Shown here piece after piece: positions 26,425 through 34,784 of a stretch of 34,784 bases of DNA. The position numbers were made by a program, and so were the translations under genes. This DNA comes from Paenibacillus alkaliterrae (GTDB lineage Bacteria > Bacillota > Bacilli > Paenibacillales > Paenibacillaceae), in the NCBI RefSeq assembly GCF_021532375.1, contig NZ_JAKGAP010000046.1:1-34784 (forward strand), in the 5' to 3' direction. The notes beneath the pieces were generated by a model. That model ran no database searches, was not told where the DNA came from, and saw only the letters and a list, made by a program, of their open reading frames with translations. Position 1 is the stretch's first letter; each line of letters starts with the position of its first letter.

Positions 26425-27516
26425 GTGATTACGATCAGCTTGTGTATGATTGTAAGAAACGAGGAACAGTTTCTTGGCAAATGTCTGGAATCAGTTAAAG
26501 ATCTAGTGGATGAAATCATTATTGTAGATACAGGTTCAACAGATGCAACGAAAACAATTGCCGCTAAATATACCGTTCATATTAATGATTTCGATTGGAT
26601 CGATGATTTCTCCGCAGCCAGAAATTATTCCTTTAGCCTTGCTACCAAGGATTACATCATGTGGCTTGATGCTGATGATTGGCTTCAGGAATTGGATTAT
26701 CAGAAATTCAAAGAACTGAAGAAAGTGCTAAACCCTAATTTTGATGTAGTGTATATGGATTACTATACATCCTTCGACATCAACGGACAGCCAAACGTTG
26801 TTATTAAAAGAGAAAGATTAGTAAAACGCAGTAAGCAGTTTCAATGGCATGAGAGGGTTCACGAATTTTTACAAGTCGAAGGAAACGGATTGTTAACGGA
26901 TATTGCGGTAAGCCACGGGAAGATTCAGGAAAAAATCACCGATCGTAATTTGCAAATTTATGAAGCTGCCATATTAAGCGGAAAGAAGTTGTCAAACCGC
27001 GAGCTTTTCTTTTATGCCAAAGAACTAAAAAACAATGGTTACCACACCAAAGCCATATCTGTATTCCAACAATTTCTTGCTGATCCTGCGAGTTATATTG
27101 AGAATATATTAGAAGCTTATGAGCAAATGGCTGTCTGCTATCACGAGATAGGGGACAAGGAACATGAATTTATGTGTTTGTTGAAAACATTGGAATACGA
27201 TTCTCCCCGCGCTGATTATATTTGCAGAATTGCTTACTTTTTCCAGGATGCCGGGGACTATGAGAAAGCAATCAGTTGGTACCAAGTTGCCATTAAGACT
27301 GAAAAGCCTAAGGATCGTTTTGGTATTGTAAATCACCTAGCTTGGACGTGGTTGCCGCACGTGAATTTAGCGATATGCTACGATAAACTCGGACAATTAG
27401 AAAAGGCATATGAGCATAATGAACTTGCTCTAAGGTTTATCCCGGATGATCCGAATTTACTTCGCAACAAACAATTGTTGGAGGAATATCTGAGCAAAGG
27501 AAAGGATGAAAGCTGA
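26425..27516 (+). CDS. GT2 glycosyltransferase with C-terminal TPR repeats, copy 2
   Basis: A 363-aa paralogue of the preceding gene with the same motifs: ISLCMIVRNEE, EIIIVDTGSTD, MWLDADDW, FQWHERVHEFL and TPR segments such as ELFFYAKELKNNGYHTKAI and LAICYDKLGQLEKAYEHNE. The frame also has GTG 26413, but GTG 26425 aligns with the start of copy 1, and a GGAG/GAGG run (26408-26417) is better placed for it. Ends overlap the next gene's possible start. Arrangement as tandem duplicates implies later specialisation. Confidence 0.87.
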   Translation: MITISLCMIVRNEEQFLGKCLESVKDLVDEIIIVDTGSTDATKTIAAKYTVHINDFDWIDDFSAARNYSFSLATKDYIMWLDADDWLQELDYQKFKELKKVLNPNFDVVYMDYYTSFDINGQPNVVIKRERLVKRSKQFQWHERVHEFLQVEGNGLLTDIAVSHGKIQEKITDRNLQIYEAAILSGKKLSNRELFFYAKELKNNGYHTKAISVFQQFLADPASYIENILEAYEQMAVCYHEIGDKEHEFMCLLKTLEYDSPRADYICRIAYFFQDAGDYEKAISWYQVAIKTEKPKDRFGIVNHLAWTWLPHVNLAICYDKLGQLEKAYEHNELALRFIPDDPNLLRNKQLLEEYLSKGKDES

Positions 27517-27517
27517 T

Positions 27518-29140
27518 ATGATGACGAGCATCATCCTTGTTGCCTTCAATAAGCTTGCATTTACACAGGAATGTATCGAGAGCATACGGGCATACACGGA
27601 ACCGGGGTCCTACGAGATTATTGTCGTAGACAATGCTTCAACGGATGAAACAGCTGATTGGCTTCAGCAGCAACATGATTTGACCGTTATTTTAAATGAA
27701 AATAATGAAGGCTTTCCGAAAGGCTGCAATCAGGGGATAGCTGCAGCTCAAGGCGAGCTGATTATGCTGCTTAATAACGATACGGTAGTAACTTGCAATT
27801 GGCTTGATAATTTAAAAAAATGTTTATTCAGCAAAAATCAAATTGGTGCAGTCGGTCCTATAACCAACAATGCTTCGTATTACACAGCCATTCATGCACC
27901 TTATCAAACAAAGGAAGGAATCCAGCAATTTGCACAAAAACATAACGTGTCTAATCCGGCCAAATGGGAGGAAAGATTGAAGCTGATAGGCTTCTGTCTT
28001 TTGATAAAACGCGAAGCTGTGGAGGAGATTGGTCTCCTGGATGAGCGGTTTGGAATAGGCAATTTTGAAGATGACGACTATAGCTTGAGAATGAGAAAAG
28101 CGGGATATAGACTGATGCTTTGCAGAGACACGTTCATTCATCATTATGGCAGCGCATCATTCAATAGCGATACCGATCGATATCGTCATGTTTTACAAGA
28201 AAATGAGCGGAAATTTATTGAGAAATGGGGATTTAGCCCGATACTCGATACCATGATACGATATGAATTGGTGTCTCTAATGGATGAAAAGGGAGACGAA
28301 GCTGAGGATCTCTTTCGCGTATTGGATATCAGCTGCGGATGCGGAGGTACGCTTTTACAAATCAAAAATAAGTTTCCAAATGCAGAGCTTTATGGCATCG
28401 AATCGAATACACACGCGGGTTCTGTCGCTTCAATGATTGCCAACGATATCGGAAACTGTGCAGATGATCCTAGTCAATGGACATATTCGAAACAATCATT
28501 CAACTGGATTTTAATGGAGACTGCCATTTCTTCTAATTCCTCTATCGATTATTTATGCGCTTTAAGTTCTTTATTAAAGGACGAAGGTGTAATGATAGCC
28601 TTTTTCGAAAATATAGGAAACTTATCTGTAGAACAACTAGATCAATTTTTAAAGGAAGCGGGCTTTGAAAAGGCTGATTTGTATCCTATAAATGGAACGG
28701 ATCATGAAAAGCATAGCACGCAGCATTTTCTGCTGAAAGCATTTAAACGGATAGTATGGGAAAAAGAGCTTTCTATTATTTGCAGCGAATTGGCAGATGG
28801 CATCAATAAAGAAATGCAGCTTTTAAGAGTGGCGGCACTGCTGTCCGGTTCGCTAGTCACTTATAACCATATCATTCAAACACCTATTCCAAATCCGCTT
28901 ACGAAGGCGGCGCTGCTGGCAGAAATTGCAGAGTTTCTTTATTATCGCCGGGTGAACGATCCCGTTATCCCGCTATTGGAAGCGGCCTACGCGTTAAATC
29001 CAAAGTATGATGAATTATTGTACAATCTCGGTTTTATGCTTATGAAAGCGAATAAGCATGCGGAGGCACTTCGATATTTTGAAGAAATAGATGATAAGGA
29101 TGAAGAGGTTATTGGATTTATCAATAAATTAAAGAGATAG
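27518..29140 (+). CDS. GT2 glycosyltransferase fused to a methyltransferase-like domain and TPR
   Basis: A 540-aa multidomain protein. Residues 1-240 are GT2: SIILVAFNKLAFT, EIIVVDNAST, LNNDTVV, and the FEDDDYSLRMRKAGY acceptor segment. Residues about 260-400 resemble a class I SAM methyltransferase (LDISCGCGGTLLQIKNKFP with acidic YGIES), although the downstream motifs are weak. The C-terminus has TPR-like helices (AALLAEIAEFLYYRR, YNLGFMLMKANKHAEALRYFE). ATG 27518 follows an AAAGGA at about 27501-27506; ATG 27506 is the alternative. It overlaps no other gene but follows the GT2-TPR pair within 2 bases. Possibly it both extends and caps the glycan. Confidence 0.8.
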   Translation: MMTSIILVAFNKLAFTQECIESIRAYTEPGSYEIIVVDNASTDETADWLQQQHDLTVILNENNEGFPKGCNQGIAAAQGELIMLLNNDTVVTCNWLDNLKKCLFSKNQIGAVGPITNNASYYTAIHAPYQTKEGIQQFAQKHNVSNPAKWEERLKLIGFCLLIKREAVEEIGLLDERFGIGNFEDDDYSLRMRKAGYRLMLCRDTFIHHYGSASFNSDTDRYRHVLQENERKFIEKWGFSPILDTMIRYELVSLMDEKGDEAEDLFRVLDISCGCGGTLLQIKNKFPNAELYGIESNTHAGSVASMIANDIGNCADDPSQWTYSKQSFNWILMETAISSNSSIDYLCALSSLLKDEGVMIAFFENIGNLSVEQLDQFLKEAGFEKADLYPINGTDHEKHSTQHFLLKAFKRIVWEKELSIICSELADGINKEMQLLRVAALLSGSLVTYNHIIQTPIPNPLTKAALLAEIAEFLYYRRVNDPVIPLLEAAYALNPKYDELLYNLGFMLMKANKHAEALRYFEEIDDKDEEVIGFINKLKR

Positions 29141-29173
29141 ATCTCAATCTGGAACAAGTGAGGGACATACTCG

Positions 29174-31672
29174 ATGAATAATAGCAAAATAAGCTTTATC
29201 TATTGTGTGAATGATGAAAGGCAATACGCGGAGTCCGCTAAATCTATAGATTCGTTACTTGTACCGGAAGGTTTTATCATTGATAAGCTAGCAATAGCTG
29301 AAGCAGAAAGCATAGCTGGCGGCTATAACTATGCAATGAACCATTCGGATGCTAAGTATAAGGTATATCTGCATCAGGACACGTTAATTATTAACAAAAA
29401 TTTTATATTTGATATATTGGCTTTGTTTCAGATATATCCCAAGCTTGGACTTCTAGGCATGGTTGGGGCCGATACTCTTCCGACTAACGGTATCTGGTGG
29501 GAAGCCAGGCAAAAATTCGGTAAAGTGTATGAGAGTCACACCGGAACGATGGAATTGCTGGCTTTCGAAGAGGTGCAATCGGATTATGTACAGGTTGCCG
29601 GCATAGATGGGTTTATGATGATTACACAGTATGATTTACCTTGGAGAGAGGATCTTCTGAAAGGGTGGCATTTTTACGATCTCTCGCAATCGGCTGAGTT
29701 TATGAAGGCTGGTTATGAAGTTGGAGTGCCGAAGCAAGAAGATCCATGGTGTATCCACGATTGTGGAGTCATTGACGTCCGTAACGGATTTGATGACAAT
29801 AGAGTAATATTTTTGGAAGAGTACTCGAAGCAGCTCTTTCCCCTTGTAAGTGTAATGATTCCAACTTACAATAGACCCCGCTATTTTGAGCTGGCGTTGA
29901 AAAGCGTTCTTGAACAAACGTATAAAAATATAGAGATTATTGTTTGTGACGATAGTACCAACGACGAGACGCAGCAACTAATCCAGTCCTATTTACAAAC
30001 CTATAAACACATTCGATATTATAAAAACGAACAAAACCTTGGACCAGTTCAAAATGATTTAAAGTGTATGGAGCTTGCTAAGGGGGAATATGTAAATTTT
30101 CTGATGGATGATGATTTGTTTCACTCCCAAAAAATTGAGAGAATGATGAATTACTTTCTTGATTATTCTGATATGAATGTTTCTCTGGTTACTTCGCATA
30201 GACAATTAATTGACGCACATGGAAACTTTCTTCAGGATATACGTTCAACCAGTAAACTTTTTAACGAGAATACAATAATCGATGGCTATGAATTCGGAAG
30301 CTTTATGTTACGATCTGTACCGTTTAATTATATTGGAGAACCTACAACAGCACTGTTTAGAAAAAGGGATTTGGAAGAACCTTTCGGCACTTTTTTAGGC
30401 AGAGAATATGGCTGCAATGTGGATATGGCTGCCTGGATTAAATTGCTATCTAAAGGTAATATCGTTTATATTGCTGAGTCATTGAGCTATTTCAGAATTC
30501 ATGGTGAACAGCAGCAGCATTCAGAAAAAATGTTGGTGGCAGGTTTGCTCGATTATGCCCATCAAATCTTGAAAGCACCACAACTCGGTTTCTTTTCGAA
30601 TGAAGCGCACTATGTGCAAGCTATCGGGAACTGCTTGAAATATATGAGTGAGATCGTAAATGGTATTAGTGAAGAATATAGGAGGAACTCGGATTTCCGG
30701 CAAATTGCATTCTTCCAGCAGCTATTAACTCAAAAACTTCAAGAATTGCTTAATAAGCAGCCATTAGTAAGTGTTCTCATTCCTGCTTATAATAGACCTC
30801 ATTATTTAGAGTTAGCCTTACAAAGTGTATTAAACCAAACGTATAAAAATATTGAGATTATTGTTTGTGACGATAGTACGAATGATGAAGTGCAGCAAAT
30901 GATTCAACCTTATTTAGAAACCGCAGCTAACCGCATACGATACTATAAGAATGAGTCAACTTTGGGCTTGGTGATGAATTTCCGGAAATGCTTTGAACTT
31001 TCTAATGGTGAATATATCAATTACTTGTTGGATGATGATCTATTTCATGTAAATAAAATAGAGAAAATGATGTGGTACTTTTTAAATGATAAGCAAAAAG
31101 AGATTTCATTAGTCACTTCATATAGACAACGTATTGACGTCATGGGTAATGAATTGCCTGATATTGAAGAAACCAAAAAAATATTTGTACAAGATACAAT
31201 GGTAGACGGAATTAAATTTGGAGAATTTATATGTAAAAAATTGATGAATGTTATTGGAGAGCCAACCACAGTTTTATTCAGAAAAGAAAGTTTAAAAGAA
31301 CCGTTTGGTGTTTTTGGGGGCAGACAATATAAAAATAACGTTGACCTTGCAAGTTGGATGAGTTTGCTTTCCGTAGGTAGAATGGTTTATGTATCTGATG
31401 CATTGAGTTATTTAAGAGATCATGCAGAACAGGTATCTAAAACAGCAAAGGCAAGTATTGAAGGCTATATTGATTTTGCACATCAAATATTAGAAGTCCC
31501 TAGTCATGGTTTTTTTAAAGAATTACAGGAAGAATACAAGGTAGCTGTAGAATCATGTTTATATCATTTGAAATATGCTATTGGAGCTAACAAGGACAAT
31601 TCTCAAGATTATAAGGACTTAATGCTGAACTATTTAGCGGTTGAAAATAAGTGGTTTTCTCTTTTTGGTTAA
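29174..31672 (+). CDS. Triple-domain GT2-type glycosyltransferase with an internal duplication
   Basis: An 832-aa protein with three glycosyltransferase units. Residues 1-215 resemble a Glyco_tranf_2_5-type domain (ISFIYCVNDER, YLHQDTLIINKNF, WWEARQKFG, VAGIDGFMMITQYDLPW). Two GT-A family 2 modules follow, starting at about residue 223 (VSVMIPTYNRPRYFELAL) and 530 (VSVLIPAYNRPHYLELAL). Each has EIIVCDDSTNDE, a DDD metal site (FLMDDDLFH, YLLDDDLFH) and a GEPTT-LFRK segment. The modules are 307 codons apart. Such multi-module enzymes can add several sugars in sequence. The gene is clearly more AT-rich than the thi operon. ATG 29174 follows a weak GTGAGGG ribosome site. Confidence 0.85.
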   Translation: MNNSKISFIYCVNDERQYAESAKSIDSLLVPEGFIIDKLAIAEAESIAGGYNYAMNHSDAKYKVYLHQDTLIINKNFIFDILALFQIYPKLGLLGMVGADTLPTNGIWWEARQKFGKVYESHTGTMELLAFEEVQSDYVQVAGIDGFMMITQYDLPWREDLLKGWHFYDLSQSAEFMKAGYEVGVPKQEDPWCIHDCGVIDVRNGFDDNRVIFLEEYSKQLFPLVSVMIPTYNRPRYFELALKSVLEQTYKNIEIIVCDDSTNDETQQLIQSYLQTYKHIRYYKNEQNLGPVQNDLKCMELAKGEYVNFLMDDDLFHSQKIERMMNYFLDYSDMNVSLVTSHRQLIDAHGNFLQDIRSTSKLFNENTIIDGYEFGSFMLRSVPFNYIGEPTTALFRKRDLEEPFGTFLGREYGCNVDMAAWIKLLSKGNIVYIAESLSYFRIHGEQQQHSEKMLVAGLLDYAHQILKAPQLGFFSNEAHYVQAIGNCLKYMSEIVNGISEEYRRNSDFRQIAFFQQLLTQKLQELLNKQPLVSVLIPAYNRPHYLELALQSVLNQTYKNIEIIVCDDSTNDEVQQMIQPYLETAANRIRYYKNESTLGLVMNFRKCFELSNGEYINYLLDDDLFHVNKIEKMMWYFLNDKQKEISLVTSYRQRIDVMGNELPDIEETKKIFVQDTMVDGIKFGEFICKKLMNVIGEPTTVLFRKESLKEPFGVFGGRQYKNNVDLASWMSLLSVGRMVYVSDALSYLRDHAEQVSKTAKASIEGYIDFAHQILEVPSHGFFKELQEEYKVAVESCLYHLKYAIGANKDNSQDYKDLMLNYLAVENKWFSLFG
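29835..31670 (+). repeat. Tandem duplication (period 921 bp) inside the triple GT gene
   Basis: The two GT2 modules repeat at a period of 921 bp (units about 29835-30755 and 30756-31670). A 44-bp block, 29915-29958 versus 30836-30879, differs at one base, while most of the unit has diverged more. That conserved core covers the nucleotide-binding strand and its DDS motif. Confidence 0.75.
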
Positions 31673-31707
31673 AAGAATTGGTAATCATTTAGGGTGAGGT
31701 GATGATC

Positions 31708-32835
31708 ATGTCCATACAACTATTTTCCCCTACATTTAGAATAGAAGAATGTTTAGCTGAAATAAGAGAATGTCTAGAAAAGGGATGGACTGGGCTTGGA
31801 TTCAAAACGATTGAGTTTGAAAATAGATGGAAAGCATACACTGGTTTTGAAAATGCTCATTTTCTGAACTCTGCGACTGTAGGATTAAGTCTGGCACTTA
31901 AAATATTGAAAATGGAAAACAAATGGATTGATGGTGATGAAGTTATTTCTACCCCATTAACCTTTGTATCATCTAATCATGCCATTTTATATGAAGGTTT
32001 AAATGTTGTATTTGCAGATGTAGATGAATACCTTTGCTTAGACCCGCTTGATGTTGAGAAAAAAATCACGGAAAAAACGAAGGCTATCTTATTTGTTGGG
32101 TTGGGAGGCAACACCGGGCAGTATGAGAAAATCGTGCAGTTATGCAATAGGTATAACCTGAAACTTGTCCTTGATGCCGCGCATATGTCAGGCACCAGAC
32201 TAAACGACGAAATTCCCGGAAAGGAAGCAGACGCGGTTGTATATTCTTTTCAAGCAGTGAAGAACTTGCCTACAGCGGATTCTGGAATGGTATGTTTTAA
32301 GGAGAAGAAGCATGATGAAATCTGCAGGAAATTATCTTGGCTGGGTATAAATAAGGACACGTACTCACGCACGAATGATAAAGGTGCCTATAAGTGGAAA
32401 TACGATGTCGAATATGTTGGCTATAAATATCACGGAAATTCAATCATGGCCGGTATCGCACTCGTGCAATTAAAATATTTGGATCAAGATAATGCATATA
32501 GAAGACAATTAGCCAAATGGTATGATAACGGATTTAAAAATGTTAAAGACCGGATAAAAACAATAGCTGTAGCAGATGGCTGTGAATCTTCAAGACATCT
32601 TTATGTAATTGAAGTCAATAACAGGGACCAGTTACTTCTAGCATTAAATGAAAGTGATATATTTCCCGGTGTTCATTATCGTGATAATACGGAGTATAAA
32701 ATGTATGCTTACGCACAAAATACTTGTCCTAATGCTCATAGATTGTCGAATCGAATTCTATCACTTCCGCTGCATTTGAAAATGACCAAACAGGATGTTG
32801 ACTATATTTGTCAACAGGTAATTAAATATTGCTAG
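31708..32835 (+). CDS. DegT/DnrJ/EryC1-family sugar aminotransferase
   Basis: A 375-aa PLP-dependent enzyme converting a keto nucleotide-sugar to an amino sugar. Visible landmarks are NSATVGLSLALK (PLP phosphate site), TPLTFVSSNHAI, LDAAHMSG (Asp contacting the PLP nitrogen) and SFQAVKNLPTADSGMV, where the lysine forms the Schiff base. The preceding AGGGTGAGG ribosome site favours ATG 31708, with GTG 31699 and ATG 31702 as alternatives. The dTDP-4-keto-6-deoxyglucose from RmlB is a natural substrate, and the downstream GNAT would acetylate the amine, as in SpsC-SpsD or VioA-VioB type pathways. A UDP-keto sugar is also possible. Confidence 0.88.
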   Translation: MSIQLFSPTFRIEECLAEIRECLEKGWTGLGFKTIEFENRWKAYTGFENAHFLNSATVGLSLALKILKMENKWIDGDEVISTPLTFVSSNHAILYEGLNVVFADVDEYLCLDPLDVEKKITEKTKAILFVGLGGNTGQYEKIVQLCNRYNLKLVLDAAHMSGTRLNDEIPGKEADAVVYSFQAVKNLPTADSGMVCFKEKKHDEICRKLSWLGINKDTYSRTNDKGAYKWKYDVEYVGYKYHGNSIMAGIALVQLKYLDQDNAYRRQLAKWYDNGFKNVKDRIKTIAVADGCESSRHLYVIEVNNRDQLLLALNESDIFPGVHYRDNTEYKMYAYAQNTCPNAHRLSNRILSLPLHLKMTKQDVDYICQQVIKYC

Positions 32836-32878
32836 TTAACTTGATGTTTTTTCTCACTCCATAGCAAGGAGGAATTAA

Positions 32879-33397
32879 ATGGACCATATTTATAATTTTG
32901 AAACTGACCGACTACTATTTTTACCGCTAAGCTGGAAAGACCTTGAGATGATTCGTGAGTGGAGAAATCAGAATCATATTAGGATAAATTTTATCGATCA
33001 AAATATTATTGAAACGGAACAACAGAATAAATGGTTCGGAAATTATCTGAAGAACGAAAATGATATCATGTTTGTAGCCTTTGAAAAAAAACAACATATT
33101 CCCATAGGTTCAGCTGGGTTATATAGAATAAACAGAATTTATAAAACTGCGGAATTTGGAAGATTGATGATCGGCAGCAAACAATTTTCTGGAAATGGAT
33201 ACGGTACTGAAATAGTCAAAGGAATATGCAATTTTGCGGGTGAAGAACTTGGTTTGACAACCATTTATCTGCAGGTCTTAGATGGTAATGAAAACGCAAA
33301 ACACATATACCAAAAAATTGGCTTTAAAGTTACAGGAATTAACGTGGAAAGTGGTCTGGATTTAATTCAAATGGAGTTGAGCTTTAAAGTTCCCTAA
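32879..33397 (+). CDS. GNAT N-acetyltransferase for an amino sugar
   Basis: A 172-aa single-domain GNAT of the RimJ/RimL-like branch. ETDRLLFLPLSWKDLEMIREWRN begins the fold, the acetyl-CoA loop region follows the MIGSKQFSGNGYGTEIVKG segment (GNGYG as the Q/R-x-x-G-x-G/A equivalent), and AKHIYQKIGFKVTG is the typical C-terminal half. AAGGAGG at 32867-32873 supports ATG 32879. It follows the aminotransferase by 43 bases, which suggests that it acetylates the amino sugar formed there. Ribosomal-protein acetylation is less likely in this context. Confidence 0.85.
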   Translation: MDHIYNFETDRLLFLPLSWKDLEMIREWRNQNHIRINFIDQNIIETEQQNKWFGNYLKNENDIMFVAFEKKQHIPIGSAGLYRINRIYKTAEFGRLMIGSKQFSGNGYGTEIVKGICNFAGEELGLTTIYLQVLDGNENAKHIYQKIGFKVTGINVESGLDLIQMELSFKVP

Positions 33398-33445
33398 ACG
33401 GAACCTAGAGACGATAAATACATTTAAAGGTGGCGGATTACAACT

Positions 33446-34147
33446 TTGGACAACAATACAAAAACTAATCAAGATTTTTATGATGAAAAGCCTAGTTCAT
33501 ATTACCAAACGGCAAATCCTAATTTGTTAAGACGGATTCAAAGTGATGCCAATATGATGATATTGGATGTGGGCTGCGGCGAGGGGTACCTTGGAGCAAC
33601 GCTGAAGAATATGTATGGTTCCAAGGTGTATGGAATCGAATATTTTCCTTCATCCGCCAAGGAGGCCGAGAAGAAACTGGATCGGGTATACTGTGCGGAT
33701 ATCGAAGATTTTGATTTTCCATTTGAACACAATCAATTTGATTATATTATTTTTGGGGATGTATTGGAGCATTTGAAAAATCCGTGGTTAACGTTAAGCA
33801 AAGTGAAACCATACTTGAAACCCCAAGGTTCAATTGTTGTCTCTATTCCCAATGTAGGTCATATTTCTATTCTGGCTGAGCTTATTAGTGGAACATGGAC
33901 ATACACGGAAGAAGGCTTGCTCGATAAAACACACTATCGTTTTTTTACTTTAAACGAGATTTACAAAATGTTTGTGGAAACAGGATATGTTATTAAAGAG
34001 ATCGATGGAATTCCCAAAACGAATCCCGTCTATGAAGAATTGATTATAGAGATTGAGAGAATCCGTTCCAAATTCAATTTGAATTCGATTGATTTTTCAA
34101 ATCAATTAAGATCATTTCAATACGTGATCATCGCAAAAAAAGTATAA
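33446..34147 (+). CDS. Class I SAM-dependent methyltransferase
   Basis: A 233-aa methyltransferase. LDVGCGEGYLGATLK is motif I, YGIEYFP the acidic loop, DYIIFGDVLEHLKNP motif IV with the DVLEH signature common in sugar and ubiquinone-type methyltransferases, and PNVGHISI a late motif. It starts at TTG 33446 after AAAGGTGG at 33426-33433. As the last glycan-locus gene before a terminator, it probably methylates a sugar, for example as a chain cap; the substrate is unknown. Confidence 0.85.
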   Translation: MDNNTKTNQDFYDEKPSSYYQTANPNLLRRIQSDANMMILDVGCGEGYLGATLKNMYGSKVYGIEYFPSSAKEAEKKLDRVYCADIEDFDFPFEHNQFDYIIFGDVLEHLKNPWLTLSKVKPYLKPQGSIVVSIPNVGHISILAELISGTWTYTEEGLLDKTHYRFFTLNEIYKMFVETGYVIKEIDGIPKTNPVYEELIIEIERIRSKFNLNSIDFSNQLRSFQYVIIAKKV

Positions 34148-34176
34148 ATATGATGTAATGTGTCAAATGCAACAGT

Positions 34177-34202
34177 AAGAGCCTGCGGGCTCTTTTCTTT
34201 TC
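34177..34202 (+). terminator. Rho-independent terminator closing the glycan locus
   Basis: AAGAGCC (34177-34183) pairs with GGCTCTT (34188-34194) around a 4-nt loop, followed by TTCTTTTCC. It lies 30 bases after the methyltransferase stop. Confidence 0.85.
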
Positions 34203-34392
34203 CCATGCCCGATTTTCCACATTCTCCAGCGTTTGCCCTGTTCCTCCTGCTTGATGACACTGTCGTTTTGCAGGATCGGATACAATCCCGAGCGAAACTG
34301 TCTATTCTGGCTGAGCATAAAACGCAAACATAACTATCTTATTTTCATTAAATCGCGACAACTATCTTGACAAATACCGGCCTATATGGGAG
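34203..34392. other. Spacer without a supported gene
   Basis: Nothing convincing is coded here. A short minus-strand frame (34163-34318) overlaps the terminator and is not recognised. TTGACA at about 34365-34370 has no -10 at proper distance. Confidence 0.3.
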
Positions 34393-34632
34393 GTGGATCC
34401 ACTATTGTTCAGAAGCATCTTGGACAACTTATTTCAGAACGTGATTCAGCATGACGGGTCGGGAAAAAAATATGTGTGCATTGAATCGTCCCGACGAAAT
34501 GGAGTCTCGTACCTTATAGTGAAAGACAAGGGTCCGGATATGGAACACGATTCGCAAGCCAAAGGAGCAGGCATCGGTCTCCTATTGAGTCTTTGGTGTC
34601 ACGACGATCTAGGAACAATAGAGAAAACGTGA
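34393..34632 (+). pseudogene. Histidine-kinase ATPase domain fragment
   Basis: The 79-aa frame reads as part of a HATPase_c domain: an N-box LDNLFQNVIQH, a G1-like DKGPDM and a G2-like GAGIGLLLSL, ending at LGTIEKT. The sensor and dimerisation parts upstream are absent and the reading frame upstream does not continue them; the C-terminus is also altered compared with the usual GTI-x-x box. It is best read as a relic of a sensor kinase gene. A GTG at 34393 with GGAGG just before it could still drive translation of a short ATPase-like peptide. Confidence 0.6.
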
Positions 34633-34762
34633 TATAGCAATTTTTCATCTACTTCAAGTCGTCGCAGCTTCGATGCTCCATGGTGAAAAATGGTTCTTCC
34701 CAGTTTAGCGTGACTATTTGCTGTCAATCATTGTAGTAGAACCCTGAAGGGAGATACCATTG

Positions 34763-34784
34763 ATGACGGAAAATGAGATATTTA
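34763..34784 (+). CDS. Start of a gene cut by the window edge
   Basis: ATG 34763 follows AAGGGAGA (34747-34754) at good spacing and opens MTENEIF before the sequence ends. Too short to assign. Confidence 0.35.

Noticed and set aside
34163..34318. 51-codon minus-strand ORF starting MLSQNRQFRSG
   Set aside because: It runs through the methyltransferase terminator, has no clear ribosome site and no recognised relatives; it could be a relic but cannot be supported.

Overview
The window looks like a chromosomal segment of a spore-forming Bacillota, most probably Paenibacillaceae. It carries spore-associated families (YtvI, CotSA-like and CgeB-like proteins), a TPP-riboswitch thiamine operon, strong AGGAGG-type ribosome binding sites and frequent TTG/GTG starts. 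Almost every recognisable gene is on the + strand. The organism assignment is inferred from gene content.

Layout. (1) 1-925: non-coding DNA with hairpins, then a decayed IscB (OMEGA/HEARO) element made of an omega-RNA-like fold followed directly by only the C-terminal end of IscB; its right end lies just before the next gene. (2) 927-4402: a YfkAB-type radical SAM protein, a YtvI-type sporulation membrane protein and a CotSA-like glycosyltransferase. (3) 4439-10571: sigma-A promoter, TPP riboswitch, a long leader, then thiC-thiF-thiE/thiS fusion-thiG-thiO, tightly overlapped. (4) 10577-12792: the thi terminator, with a Fur-type promoter nested in its loop and 3' arm, drives two FecCD siderophore permeases and ends at a terminator. 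(5) 12900-24538: a small ORF, then rmlA-rmlB-rmlD, two CgeB-like glycosyltransferases, a tiny Arg/Lys-rich protein, a GT4 enzyme with a basic tail, a three-gene UDP-amino-sugar pathway, an RMD-like reductase and a GT2. (6) 24540-34202: a structured leader and a beta-rich putative spore-surface protein with its own terminator, followed by four multidomain GT2 enzymes, a DegT aminotransferase, a GNAT acetyltransferase and a methyltransferase. (7) 34203-34784: a terminator-proximal spacer, a histidine-kinase fragment and the first codons of another gene.

How the parts may work together. Regions 5 and 6 read as one glycan locus. RmlA/RmlB make dTDP-4-keto-6-deoxyglucose, which RmlD (with a 3,5-epimerase not seen here) or the DegT/GNAT pair could turn into rhamnose or an acetamido sugar. 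WecB-, CapE- and RmlD-like enzymes make a UDP-linked 2-acetamido-2,6-dideoxy-L-hexose. At least eight glycosyltransferases then assemble the glycan. No flippase, polymerase, lipid-phosphate sugar transferase or exporter is present. That fits glycosylation of spore-surface proteins inside the mother-cell cytoplasm, as in the B. subtilis sps/cge crust systems. The most unusual signal is a five-glycine tetrad repeat (G-x3-G-x3-G-x3-G-x3-G) shared by both CgeB-like enzymes, at identical residue numbers, and by the small basic protein next to them. It may be a common docking or assembly tag.
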